NCBI GenBank assembly: GCA_934102255.1
Contig: CAKOSN010000040.1
Span: 1 to 14,579 of the forward strand
Reading direction: 5' to 3'
Origin: an uncultured Bacilli bacterium
GTDB taxonomy: Bacteria > Bacillota_I > Bacilli_A > RF39 > UBA660
DNA: 14,579 nt
Shown here piece after piece: positions 1 through 7,195 of the stretch. The notes beneath the pieces are model-generated. The model was not told where the DNA came from. It ran no database searches and saw only the letters and a program-made list of their open reading frames with translations. Positions within the stretch are counted from its first letter, which is position 1; each line of letters begins with the position of its first letter. Position numbers and translations under genes: made by a program.

Positions 1-274
1 TTTGCCTTATAAACCGTGCATTTACATTTAAAAACGTATTTTTGAACATATGCGAGAATTTAATTTTTAATTTTACGCTTTTTAACTTTTAAGTTAATAA
101 ACGGTAGTTTTATAATTTTTTACATTATTTTCATTTCTTTTATTATAATTATTTTATAAACATTTATAAAGTTTGTGAAGCAAGTTTACAATAGATAAAT
201 TTTAAAGTAGCGAAATCTATGAACTTTTTCGCGTGAAAAAAATACACAATATTGCGGATGACTTTCCTATTATA
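1..274. other. Non-coding AT-rich stretch, no gene seen
   Basis: This stretch lies downstream of the radical SAM operon terminator. I see no frame with a ribosome binding site and no tRNA-like fold. It holds two small inverted repeats: a 7-bp palindrome TTAACTT/AAGTTAA near 81-96, and GCGAAA/TTTCGC at 210-215 and 227-232 with an 11-nt loop. Neither is followed by a convincing U-tract on either strand, so I do not call them terminators. Confidence 0.5.
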
Positions 275-315
275 TAAAAAAAAAGAGTACTTTTATTTTT
301 CTAAAAGCCACTCTT
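275..315 (-). terminator. Rho-independent terminator of the radical SAM operon
   Basis: On the minus strand an outer stem AAGAGT/ACTCTT (310-315 with 283-288) and an inner stem CTTTTA/TAAAAG (302-307 with 290-295) enclose a 6-nt loop. A run of T residues follows (275-284). The TAA stop of the last operon gene (293-295) lies inside the hairpin. This marks the end of the four-gene transcript. Confidence 0.8.
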
Positions 316-1300
316 GAAAATATTTTAATTTAGTATGACAATATGAACAAACTCCCTTAGTAACATCTATACTAGAGCCACATTTATGACACTTAATCAT
401 ATTCATACCTTCTTTTAAATCCAAATGCTCTTCATTTCTTCTTAAAATATAAGTATCACATAGATATCTAACTTTAATTTTATTATTAACAAAATAAACT
501 ATTCTAGCATAAGCTTTAACTCTCACATGAAAAACATCATTTACTTTATAACCTTCAAAGTCATCGTAATCTAAAATATCATAATCAATAACATTTTTCA
601 TGTCATAATACTTATTACTAACTTCATAATTCAAATTATTAAAAAAACTTTTCTTATCAATACCAGTTTCTTGCCAAAATAACATTTGTTTCTTATTTTG
701 CCTATCTTTATATCTTTTTAAAGGTTCTAAAATTATATAAGCATCTAAAATATAAAAGAAATAATATAATACTAAAGCTAATATAATCCCATATATAAAT
801 ACTTTAGATATATCATAAAAATTAAATGTACGAGAAATATTCTTTAATAAAAAATACATAAATAGAATACTTAAAGCCAAATCTATAATTGCTGTAACTA
901 CCCTATATAAAGGATTTCTTAATACTCTATCATAATGATATTTATTTCCTAACTCTTTATCAACATAATCTATATTATAAACAGTATGACAATAAGGACA
1001 ACCATTAACAAACTCATTTAGCTTACCAACCATTCCACAGTTAGAACACTTATATTCCTTATTACTATCATTACTTTCTATATAAGTATATTCCATTCTT
1101 GTATCGAAATTTTTTTCAATATAAATTAAATTATTTTGATAATAATAGTCTTTTTCACATCTAACCCCTTTGTTTATAACATCATTTTTCCTATTATCCG
1201 TATTTCTTTCTAATATATCATTTCCAACTATATATTTAGTTTTTATATTTATTCCTAAATCTTTTAACTTTTTTTGATTAGTATTTGATATTAATGGCAT
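293..1300 (-). CDS. Two-zinc-ribbon membrane protein with Tim44/SnoaL-like domain
   Basis: This is a 335-aa protein of unknown function. The first zinc ribbon uses C85-C88 and C101-C104. Two membrane helices follow at about 134-153 and 166-190, then a soluble alpha/beta region at about 205-288, then a second zinc ribbon at the extreme C-terminus (C304-C307, C318-C321). The middle region (FWQETGIDKKSFFNNL, then alternating hydrophobic strands ending in a YLCDTYILRR segment) resembles Tim44-like/SnoaL-fold domains found beside zinc ribbons in other Bacillota; that assignment is by eye. The N-terminal 80 residues are polar with no signal peptide. The ATG at 1298-1300 has AGGAG 7 nt upstream, overlapping the TAG of the preceding gene, so translation is probably coupled. 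As the last operon gene it may anchor or bind the radical SAM product at the membrane (inference). Confidence 0.8.
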   Translation of the reverse strand: MPLISNTNQKKLKDLGINIKTKYIVGNDILERNTDNRKNDVINKGVRCEKDYYYQNNLIYIEKNFDTRMEYTYIESNDSNKEYKCSNCGMVGKLNEFVNGCPYCHTVYNIDYVDKELGNKYHYDRVLRNPLYRVVTAIIDLALSILFMYFLLKNISRTFNFYDISKVFIYGIILALVLYYFFYILDAYIILEPLKRYKDRQNKKQMLFWQETGIDKKSFFNNLNYEVSNKYYDMKNVIDYDILDYDDFEGYKVNDVFHVRVKAYARIVYFVNNKIKVRYLCDTYILRRNEEHLDLKEGMNMIKCHKCGSSIDVTKGVCSYCHTKLKYFQEWLLEK

Positions 1301-1311
1301 TATTATATCTC

Positions 1312-1686
1312 CTAACGATTATTATTGTTGTTGTTATTGTTATTATTGTTATTATTTGATGAAGAACCACCACTGGAACTCCAGCTGCTACCACTAGAAG
1401 AACTAGGTGTATAATGTGGATAAATCTTAAATTCATGATTAGTAATATACATTCCGTCAATAGAGCTATCAACACATCTACTTGATATAATAGTACTTCT
1501 AATTGCATCGCCACCAGATACTAACACTATATTATTTGAATTACATTTTATTATCGCATTAGGATTATCCTTTAAAAAATTATAGATAGTTTCTAAATCT
1601 TCCTTAGTAATTTCATAATGTCTAGTAATCTCTATACATCTTTTCTTTCTAATTAAATCTTCATAAGTTTCTGGTTTATCAAACAT
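1312..1686 (-). CDS. Small protein with Ser/Gly/Trp and poly-Asn tail; candidate substrate of the adjacent radical SAM enzyme
   Basis: This is a 124-aa protein that I do not recognise. Residues 1-92 look like a small folded or leader region: a charged helix (about 5-20), a helix at 28-41, then short strands containing C48 and C71. From S95 the composition changes abruptly to Ser and Gly with a single Trp (W102), then S108-S110, 13 consecutive Asn (111-123) and a final Arg. The Asn run is encoded by 8 AAT and 5 AAC codons, so it is not a pure triplet microsatellite. The gene starts 1 nt after the radical SAM gene stops, and its TAG overlaps the ribosome binding site of the next gene. A folded N-terminus with a low-complexity C-terminal tail, next to a SPASM enzyme, fits a RiPP-type precursor, but no core or cleavage motif of a named class is visible. 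It could instead be a structural protein with a flexible tail. Confidence 0.75.
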   Translation of the reverse strand: MFDKPETYEDLIRKKRCIEITRHYEITKEDLETIYNFLKDNPNAIIKCNSNNIVLVSGGDAIRSTIISSRCVDSSIDGMYITNHEFKIYPHYTPSSSSGSSWSSSGGSSSNNNNNNNNNNNNNR

Positions 1687-1687
1687 T

Positions 1688-3430
1688 TTATAATTCCTCT
1701 CTACTAATATAATAAAATTCTATATTTTGAAACGGTAAGTTAATAGCTTGGATATGATAATAAGCATTTTCTTTTTGTTTAGTATAGTGATAATCTCTTA
1801 ATGCTGAGGTAGTAAAAAAGATATTATTCGGTTTATCTTTAGCATAAGACTTTTTATGTTCTTTTATAAAATTAGATATATCATAAATATAATATTGACT
1901 ATTTTCTAAAGTATCGCTATCTAGTACGCCTTTATATACTTGATATGTTGCAATATGTCTTTGTTTAGTTCTTCCTTCATCACCATAAGTAACTAAGTTG
2001 CCTGACAAAAGCATTATGTATAAAGAATTGTTTTCTGGATAATCACATGCTTCCGATATAACATCTTTCTTCATATAAATTTTTATTTTTGAATCATCTG
2101 TAAAATAAACAATATCTCTACTCTTTTTGATAATTTGTGATTCTAAGTTATATAAATCATCATCAACACTTAAAATAAAAGTATCTTTATCATATATGTA
2201 TTTTAATTTTTCATCCTGTTTAATTATTTCCTCTAATCTAGGATAGCCAATATCTTCTTTAACTTCCGAAATATAATTAGTAGGATTTTCTAAACGCATT
2301 TTACTTACATATTTATAGACAAATTCATTATTTATATCTTTATTAAAGTTTCTATCTTGATACATCTTTTGTTGTAATAAACAAGTATAACTTTTATTAG
2401 TTTTATAAGTATTTTTAACAAAAGGACAACCAGTTTTACACAAATAAAGATATCCACACTTACTACATTCTTCGTTAAATGGTATTAAATTATGATTATT
2501 AAATATTTTTTGATAAGCTGTTTGTAATATTTCATTTACTGTATTTTTATAAATATTACCATAGTAATAATTAGGATTTTTCTGTCCTCTTACACACGAA
2601 TAAATATCGCCATTTTTTTCTAATAAGAAGAACTTTTCTCCACAATTATCACAGTTGGAACAATATCCAGGGCCGAATTCATCAAACCATGGTCCATTAA
2701 CTCCAAAATCTAAATCAGTATTATCAAATTCTTCATGCATACGATTATATAATTCTAGTTGCTCTTTTTCGGTAATATGATGTAATATTCCATTAGAATT
2801 ATAGTCAAACCCAATCATAAAGTTAAAATCATTCATATCTAAACATGTATTATTATGTAAATACTTTATATCTTTAACTATTTCATCTAAATATTTAAAA
2901 TGCTCTTTAAAAATAGTAGCTGAAGCTTTTTTCTTATTAGGTATATCTTTCATTAGCGCTATATTTTTTAAAATTTTATCTAAAGTCTTATCATTTCCTT
3001 TAGTAACACGATATTCATCATGTAAAAATAAAGGTAAATCAAGACTTCCTGAAACAGAAACATTAAACTTTCTTATCGTTTCAATATGTCTATCAATTCC
3101 ATATAAATTAGTTTTAATATGAGGTCTACTTACTTTAAAGCCGGCACTTGTAATCAATTCTTTATTTTCTTCATAATAATTATTAATATACTCTATTAAA
3201 TCATAAAAATCTTTAGTATTTAAAGTAGTTACTTCGCCACCATGCAAAGATATATTAAAAGGTACTACATTAGCGCTTTTTAATTTTTCTATTGCATATT
3301 TTAAGGTATCTAAAGGTTTCTTATTTCTAAATTCATCTTTAGTATTATCTTCTAAATAACAGTATTTACATGCCATATTACAGTCCATAGTTGGTACATA
3401 TAATAAGTGTATAAATTTTGTTGTTTCCAT
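1688..3430 (-). CDS. Radical SAM/SPASM domain enzyme, probable peptide or protein maturase
   Basis: This 580-aa protein binds a [4Fe-4S] cluster and S-adenosylmethionine through C17-x3-C21-x2-C24 (CNMACKYCY). The HGGE segment at 63-66 is the typical SAM-contacting motif. A full SPASM region follows: C263-x10-G-x4-C279, then C322-x2-C325-x5-C331-x3-C335 and a last C350, enough for two auxiliary clusters. Two further Cys (C257, C260) lie just before it. SPASM enzymes generally modify peptides or proteins (anaerobic sulfatase maturases, sactipeptide and cyclophane synthases, quinohemoprotein maturases). Residues 351-580 form an extra domain without metal-binding Cys clusters, making the enzyme much longer than the usual 370-450 aa; it may bind the substrate or a partner (inference). 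The ATG at 3428-3430 has GTGAGG about 8 nt upstream. The gene lies 9 nt after the LRR gene and 1 nt before the small tail protein, so the three are surely co-transcribed. Confidence 0.92.
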   Translation of the reverse strand: METTKFIHLLYVPTMDCNMACKYCYLEDNTKDEFRNKKPLDTLKYAIEKLKSANVVPFNISLHGGEVTTLNTKDFYDLIEYINNYYEENKELITSAGFKVSRPHIKTNLYGIDRHIETIRKFNVSVSGSLDLPLFLHDEYRVTKGNDKTLDKILKNIALMKDIPNKKKASATIFKEHFKYLDEIVKDIKYLHNNTCLDMNDFNFMIGFDYNSNGILHHITEKEQLELYNRMHEEFDNTDLDFGVNGPWFDEFGPGYCSNCDNCGEKFFLLEKNGDIYSCVRGQKNPNYYYGNIYKNTVNEILQTAYQKIFNNHNLIPFNEECSKCGYLYLCKTGCPFVKNTYKTNKSYTCLLQQKMYQDRNFNKDINNEFVYKYVSKMRLENPTNYISEVKEDIGYPRLEEIIKQDEKLKYIYDKDTFILSVDDDLYNLESQIIKKSRDIVYFTDDSKIKIYMKKDVISEACDYPENNSLYIMLLSGNLVTYGDEGRTKQRHIATYQVYKGVLDSDTLENSQYYIYDISNFIKEHKKSYAKDKPNNIFFTTSALRDYHYTKQKENAYYHIQAINLPFQNIEFYYISREEL

Positions 3431-3439
3431 GCTGATGCC

Positions 3440-5200
3440 TCACTTTATTTCATAACGAGTAATTACTGTTGGACTTTGTTTAAAAGCTCTGTCATTAACA
3501 TATGTTACTCTAGGTATTTTAATTGCTTTAAGACTAGTACACTCTCTAAATGCTGATGAACCTATTTCAACTAAAGCACTATTTTCAGTAATGATTACAC
3601 TAGATAATTTATAATCACCATAAAAAGCATGACCACCTATTCTAGTAACTTTATCAGGAATACTAATTTCTTTTAAAGAAGTACAGTTTTCAAAAGTATT
3701 ACCTCTTATCTCTGTTAGATTCTTTGATAGTTTTACATATTCTAAAGAAGTAGCATTATAAAAAGTTTCTCCTCCCATATATGTTAAAGTATCAGGTAAA
3801 CTAACCTTTTTTAAAGAAATACAATTATAAAAAGCGCCACCACCTAAATATTCTAAATTTTTAGGTATATTAACTTCTATTAATTTCTTATCATTTTTGA
3901 AAGCTTGACCTCTAATTTCTTTAATACTATCTGGTAATGTTACTTTTTCTAAGAAAGGCATGTTAGAGAAAGTATTACCTCTTAAACTAATTACTTTTTT
4001 ACCATTGTGTTCCTCAGGAATAGTAGCTGTTTTAAAGTTTAGTAAACCATAAGCATAAAAGCGTACTGAATAACCATTATCTTGTTTTTCATACATTATT
4101 TTTGGCGTCATAAATATCATTAAAGGAAGAAATATAGCTACTAAAAGAGAACAGATTCTAAAAGTAACATTATTATCTTCAGTTAAATTATTAATTGCAT
4201 TCATAATTATATTATTCATATTTTCAGTTGGACGAGCCTTTATATCTTTGGCTATCATTTTAACTAAGTTAAACTTTTTCGTAATAATATAGAAAATGAT
4301 TAATATTATTGCTCCCATAACATAAGTTTGAAGTGGAAAATGAAAGAAAATCATTGATATATAAACAAATAATAAAACAGCAAAAATTATACTCAAAACT
4401 TTTCTTCGCTTTAGAATTTCTAATGGCATTAACTTCGTTTTAGCATCAATATCATGTCCTTCTAATTCTGCCTTTATATATTCTTCTAATAATTTAGTTT
4501 CATTATTATTATAAATATCTGAAAAACAGGTCGAATCAACATATACTGGTTTATTTTCTTGTTCAACATTTTTTATCGCAGTAGCAATCATATCTTTTAC
4601 ATCCGCACCACAATTTGAGCAGAATTTATCTGTAGCTCTTAATTTTTCTCCACAACTTGGACAAGTCAAATTTTGAACAGCTATACTCATTGCTTCTTCA
4701 AACTTTTTTTCATTAACATTAATCGATTGCTCATCGGTTGCTGATATCACATCGGATATTCCTGCTGAACCTATAGAACTACTTTTAAGACTCGAACTAG
4801 CATCGGTGCTAAGATTATCAAGAGCAGACTCTTTCGTATTTTTCTTAAATATATTAAAAGATGAAAGTATTGATACAGAGATTGCCCCAATAAACACCAT
4901 AAAAAAATCAAATATAAACACACCGGGTGATACATAAAAATCGCAATATAATAAAAATATTATTCTTGCAATAAACAATATCCAGAATGTCAACTTCTCA
5001 TCTTCAAACGGAAGTAATTCTGACAAAGGTTTAAATACCCCTAAAGACATATGTACTGTAATAAATGTCTCAAAAAGAATAGCAGTAGGTAACATTGAAC
5101 TACTACTTGAATTTGCAAGCACTACCAAAGGTATCATAAACATTCCCATTACCCCAACCAATTTTTTATTCAACTTCACACTAATCACCCTATACTTCAT
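3440..5200 (-). CDS. Membrane protein with zinc ribbon and BspA-type leucine-rich repeats
   Basis: This is the first gene of the operon (586 aa). Its N-terminus is hydrophobic with about four membrane segments (15-30, 37-57, 72-88, 93-115). A Ser-rich linker (130-149) and a zinc ribbon (C180-C183, C194-C197) follow, then more membrane helices (about 269-287, 293-307, 347-365). The C-terminal 200 residues are LRR_5/BspA-type repeats with G-x-AF or G-x-TF motifs at 408, 431, 454, 477, 500 and 523, a strict 23-residue period, then two degenerate units at 548 and 570. Such repeats mediate protein binding. The ATG at 5200 has no clear ribosome binding site, whereas a GTG at 5177-5179 has AGGGTGAT just upstream, so the true N-terminus may be 7 residues shorter. 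The stop is TGA. Function is unknown; a membrane docking or recognition role for the modification system is inference. Confidence 0.85.
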   Translation of the reverse strand: MKYRVISVKLNKKLVGVMGMFMIPLVVLANSSSSSMLPTAILFETFITVHMSLGVFKPLSELLPFEDEKLTFWILFIARIIFLLYCDFYVSPGVFIFDFFMVFIGAISVSILSSFNIFKKNTKESALDNLSTDASSSLKSSSIGSAGISDVISATDEQSINVNEKKFEEAMSIAVQNLTCPSCGEKLRATDKFCSNCGADVKDMIATAIKNVEQENKPVYVDSTCFSDIYNNNETKLLEEYIKAELEGHDIDAKTKLMPLEILKRRKVLSIIFAVLLFVYISMIFFHFPLQTYVMGAIILIIFYIITKKFNLVKMIAKDIKARPTENMNNIIMNAINNLTEDNNVTFRICSLLVAIFLPLMIFMTPKIMYEKQDNGYSVRFYAYGLLNFKTATIPEEHNGKKVISLRGNTFSNMPFLEKVTLPDSIKEIRGQAFKNDKKLIEVNIPKNLEYLGGGAFYNCISLKKVSLPDTLTYMGGETFYNATSLEYVKLSKNLTEIRGNTFENCTSLKEISIPDKVTRIGGHAFYGDYKLSSVIITENSALVEIGSSAFRECTSLKAIKIPRVTYVNDRAFKQSPTVITRYEIK

Positions 5201-5244
5201 TTATCATAATTTAATTTTATCAAACATTAAGAAAAAAATCTTTA

Positions 5245-5274
5245 ATTATACTCACTTTCTGAAAATAATTTCAA
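5245..5274 (-). promoter_or_regulatory. Promoter of the radical SAM operon
   Basis: On the minus strand TTGAAA (5269-5274), an 18-nt spacer and a perfect TATAAT (5245-5250) form the best sigma-A type promoter in the window. It lies directly downstream of the terminator of the preceding gene, so the four-gene operon has its own transcript with a leader of about 40 nt. A second possible extended -10 (TGATAAAAT, 5214-5222) is closer to the start codon. Confidence 0.65.
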
Positions 5275-5277
5275 CAT

Positions 5278-5307
5278 AAAAAAAAATTGCCTTTTAATCA
5301 GAGCAAT
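5278..5307 (-). terminator. Rho-independent terminator after the 156-aa gene
   Basis: Minus-strand ATTGC (5303-5307) pairs with GCAAT (5286-5290) across a 12-nt loop and is followed by a run of T residues (5278-5286). The stop codon of the 156-aa gene (5294-5296) is in the loop. The stem is short, so strength is uncertain, but it separates this transcript from the radical SAM operon. Confidence 0.6.
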
Positions 5308-5764
5308 CTTCATTATTTTTAACCATACTTAAAGTTAAATTTTTTGTCTTATTTAGTATATCAATTTCTTTGCTACTAAAGAAATTAGCATAAATATATA
5401 TTTTATCTTCTCCTATAATATTAACTTTTCTTTTAACAATTTCTTCAAAATTCAAACCCTTTATATGTTCAAGCAATTTATCATTACAATTTAACATCTT
5501 TCTCAAAGAATATGGCTTACCATTAATAACAATTACAACAGTATCTAGCCCTTTATTATCCTTGATTTTAAAAGTTTTTCCATTAAACTCTACATTTTGA
5601 CAAAATATTGCTGAAAAATCTTTGTCTTCTAAAACAAACCATTCATCACCATGATTATTCAAAGTAAGTTCAGCAAGTACGCACATATAAAGTAAAACAT
5701 CAACTTTATCAAAACATAACAAAAATAAAGCTGTAATTATATTTTCTGAATTTATTTTTTCCAT
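5294..5764 (-). CDS. Hypothetical protein, 156 aa
   Basis: I do not recognise this protein. Residues 8-33 form a hydrophobic helix interrupted by charges (FDKVDVLLYMCVLAELTL), more like a buried helix than a membrane anchor. The rest is a mixed alpha/beta domain with strand-like segments (EWFVLEDKDFSAIF; LDTVVIVINGKPYSLRKML) and a C-terminal segment starting IGEDKIYIYANFFSSKEI. No catalytic motif is visible. The ATG at 5762-5764 has a strong GGAGG just upstream. It begins 20 nt after the Nudix gene stops and ends at a terminator, so it is the second gene of a Nudix operon and may act with that hydrolase (inference). Confidence 0.75.
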   Translation of the reverse strand: MEKINSENIITALFLLCFDKVDVLLYMCVLAELTLNNHGDEWFVLEDKDFSAIFCQNVEFNGKTFKIKDNKGLDTVVIVINGKPYSLRKMLNCNDKLLEHIKGLNFEEIVKRKVNIIGEDKIYIYANFFSSKEIDILNKTKNLTLSMVKNNEDCSD

Positions 5765-5784
5765 AAACCTCCATCTTCTATTAA

Positions 5785-6381
5785 CTATTTTTTAAATTTT
5801 CTTATATAAATATCTATCAAATCGGGATCATTTTGATTAACTGGTAAATTATTTATATCCCAAAAACGCATATCTTTTGATTCACTATCCCATTTTAAAT
5901 TTCCACTATATCTTTTTATACAATAAAGAACGGTATTATTAATAACAACATCACCATTAGGATAACTATTTCTTCGCGATGCGCCAGAAACTACTTCAAT
6001 TAACTCTAAATCTTCCTCTCTAACATCTAAATTAGTTTCTTCTTTTATTTCTCTAATTATAGTATCTTGAAATCGTTCTCCTAATTCTTGACAACCACCC
6101 GGTAAGCCCCATTTATCTCTATCGGCTCTACTTTGTAATAATATTTGTCCTTGACTATTCACAATAACAGCAGCAGCTCCATCTTGTAATAAGACAAAAC
6201 GATGTTTTAATTCACCCATGCACATTCTAGCAAACACTGGATAACCGATAATATTACTGAGTTCTATTATCTCACCAAAAGATAATTTTTTCACTATTTC
6301 TTTTAGTTTCTCATAATCAATATTTCTTTTTTCTTCAGAAGACATATTCTTTATATTTTCTAAAACTTCATTATTATTCAC
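5785..6381 (-). CDS. Nudix hydrolase
   Basis: This 198-aa protein hydrolyses a nucleoside diphosphate linked to another moiety; the substrate is not readable from sequence. The Nudix box runs G96-x5-E102-x7-R110-E111-x2-E114-E115, with Asn117 where the consensus has Gly. The Glu residues bind the catalytic divalent metal. The Nudix fold covers about residues 60-198 (VLLQDGAAAVIVNSQGQILL begins it). The first 55 residues are an extra helical segment. The start is GTG at 6379-6381, with AGGAG 6 nt upstream and no nearby in-frame ATG. The stop is TAG. It heads a two-gene operon with the 156-aa unknown, and the possible ADP-ribosyltransferase-like gene lies 135 nt upstream on the same strand. Confidence 0.92.
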   Translation of the reverse strand: MNNNEVLENIKNMSSEEKRNIDYEKLKEIVKKLSFGEIIELSNIIGYPVFARMCMGELKHRFVLLQDGAAAVIVNSQGQILLQSRADRDKWGLPGGCQELGERFQDTIIREIKEETNLDVREEDLELIEVVSGASRRNSYPNGDVVINNTVLYCIKRYSGNLKWDSESKDMRFWDINNLPVNQNDPDLIDIYIRKFKK

Positions 6382-6516
6382 AATTAACTCCTATAAATAT
6401 CAAAAAAGTAGTAAATTTAATATTATATAAACTAACCTCATTATAATCCATGTTTATCACAATTACATTTCAAAAATTAAATTCGGTAATTTATCAAATA
6501 TTATCTATATTATAAA

Positions 6517-7092
6517 TCACTTACTTCTTTTAGTTTCTTTTGATTTCAATAATTCACCTTCATAATTGTAAATATCTAAAGGCCAATTTTCTCGTTCACA
6601 TAATTCATATATTTTCTCAACTATTGATTTTACCGTTTCATTTGATAATTGTTCTTTCGAAAAAGGAAGTATTAATCCAACTATATATTCTGAATCAATT
6701 TTTTTAAATACTTGAACTTCTCCTGGAGCCAGTCCTTTAGTTTGCTCTTTAGGAACAATTGGCACATCTCTCGAAACTGCAAAAGCTACATAATTATAAT
6801 TAAAACAAGTAATGTTTCCTGTATCTTTCATTTTAATACTATTTTTAATATGATGATTTTCTGGATCAGATAGCGATACTCTATCTTTATGAATTCCATC
6901 ATCATAATATATCAATTTTTTATCTTCTGAAATATTAAGTTTAAAAGATGAATGATCATAATTATGCTTAATACCTATTTTTTCCATATAATCACGCGAA
7001 CATATCATTCGGCTTTTTAGAATACTCATCAATCTATCGCTAGTTACTTTATCATTCATATTGCCAATCTGATGAATGTAATAATTTACCAT
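6517..7092 (-). CDS. Hypothetical protein with weak ADP-ribosyltransferase-like features
   Basis: This is a 191-aa protein if translation starts at the ATG at 7090-7092, which has AAGGA 8 nt upstream. An earlier in-frame ATG at 7116 has no ribosome binding site and would only add eight residues. The pattern of an N-terminal strand with H7, an amphipathic helix (RLMSILKSRMICS), a strand with RVSLSD (71-76), the strands YVAFAVSRDVPI (101-112), and an Glu-containing strand PGEVQVFKKIDSEYIVGLIL (123-142) recalls the His-x-Glu type ADP-ribosyltransferase or DarT/KptA-like folds. The resemblance is by eye, so the name is tentative. No signal peptide or membrane helix is present. The stop is TGA. 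It could equally be an unrelated conserved hypothetical protein. Confidence 0.7.
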   Translation of the reverse strand: MVNYYIHQIGNMNDKVTSDRLMSILKSRMICSRDYMEKIGIKHNYDHSSFKLNISEDKKLIYYDDGIHKDRVSLSDPENHHIKNSIKMKDTGNITCFNYNYVAFAVSRDVPIVPKEQTKGLAPGEVQVFKKIDSEYIVGLILPFSKEQLSNETVKSIVEKIYELCERENWPLDIYNYEGELLKSKETKRSK

Positions 7093-7195
7093 ATTTATTT
7101 TCCTTTCGCATATCATTTACTTACTATAATATTTATATATAGTTACACATTTTATATAAAATATTATAAAATTTCAAAGCTGTTTCTATAATTTA

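Noticed and set aside
1318..1356. Phase-variable triplet microsatellite
   Set aside because: The Asn tract mixes AAT and AAC irregularly, and changes by whole triplets would not shift the frame.
1278..1514. 78-codon minus-strand open frame
   Set aside because: It overlaps the 124-aa gene in another frame, has no ribosome binding site, and its Ile/Thr-rich end is only the alternate reading of the AAT/AAC repeat.
3440..3442. Mycoplasma-type code with TGA as Trp
   Set aside because: Three genes (ending at 3440, 6517 and 10364) stop naturally at TGA, and the tryptophan codon checked in secA is TGG.
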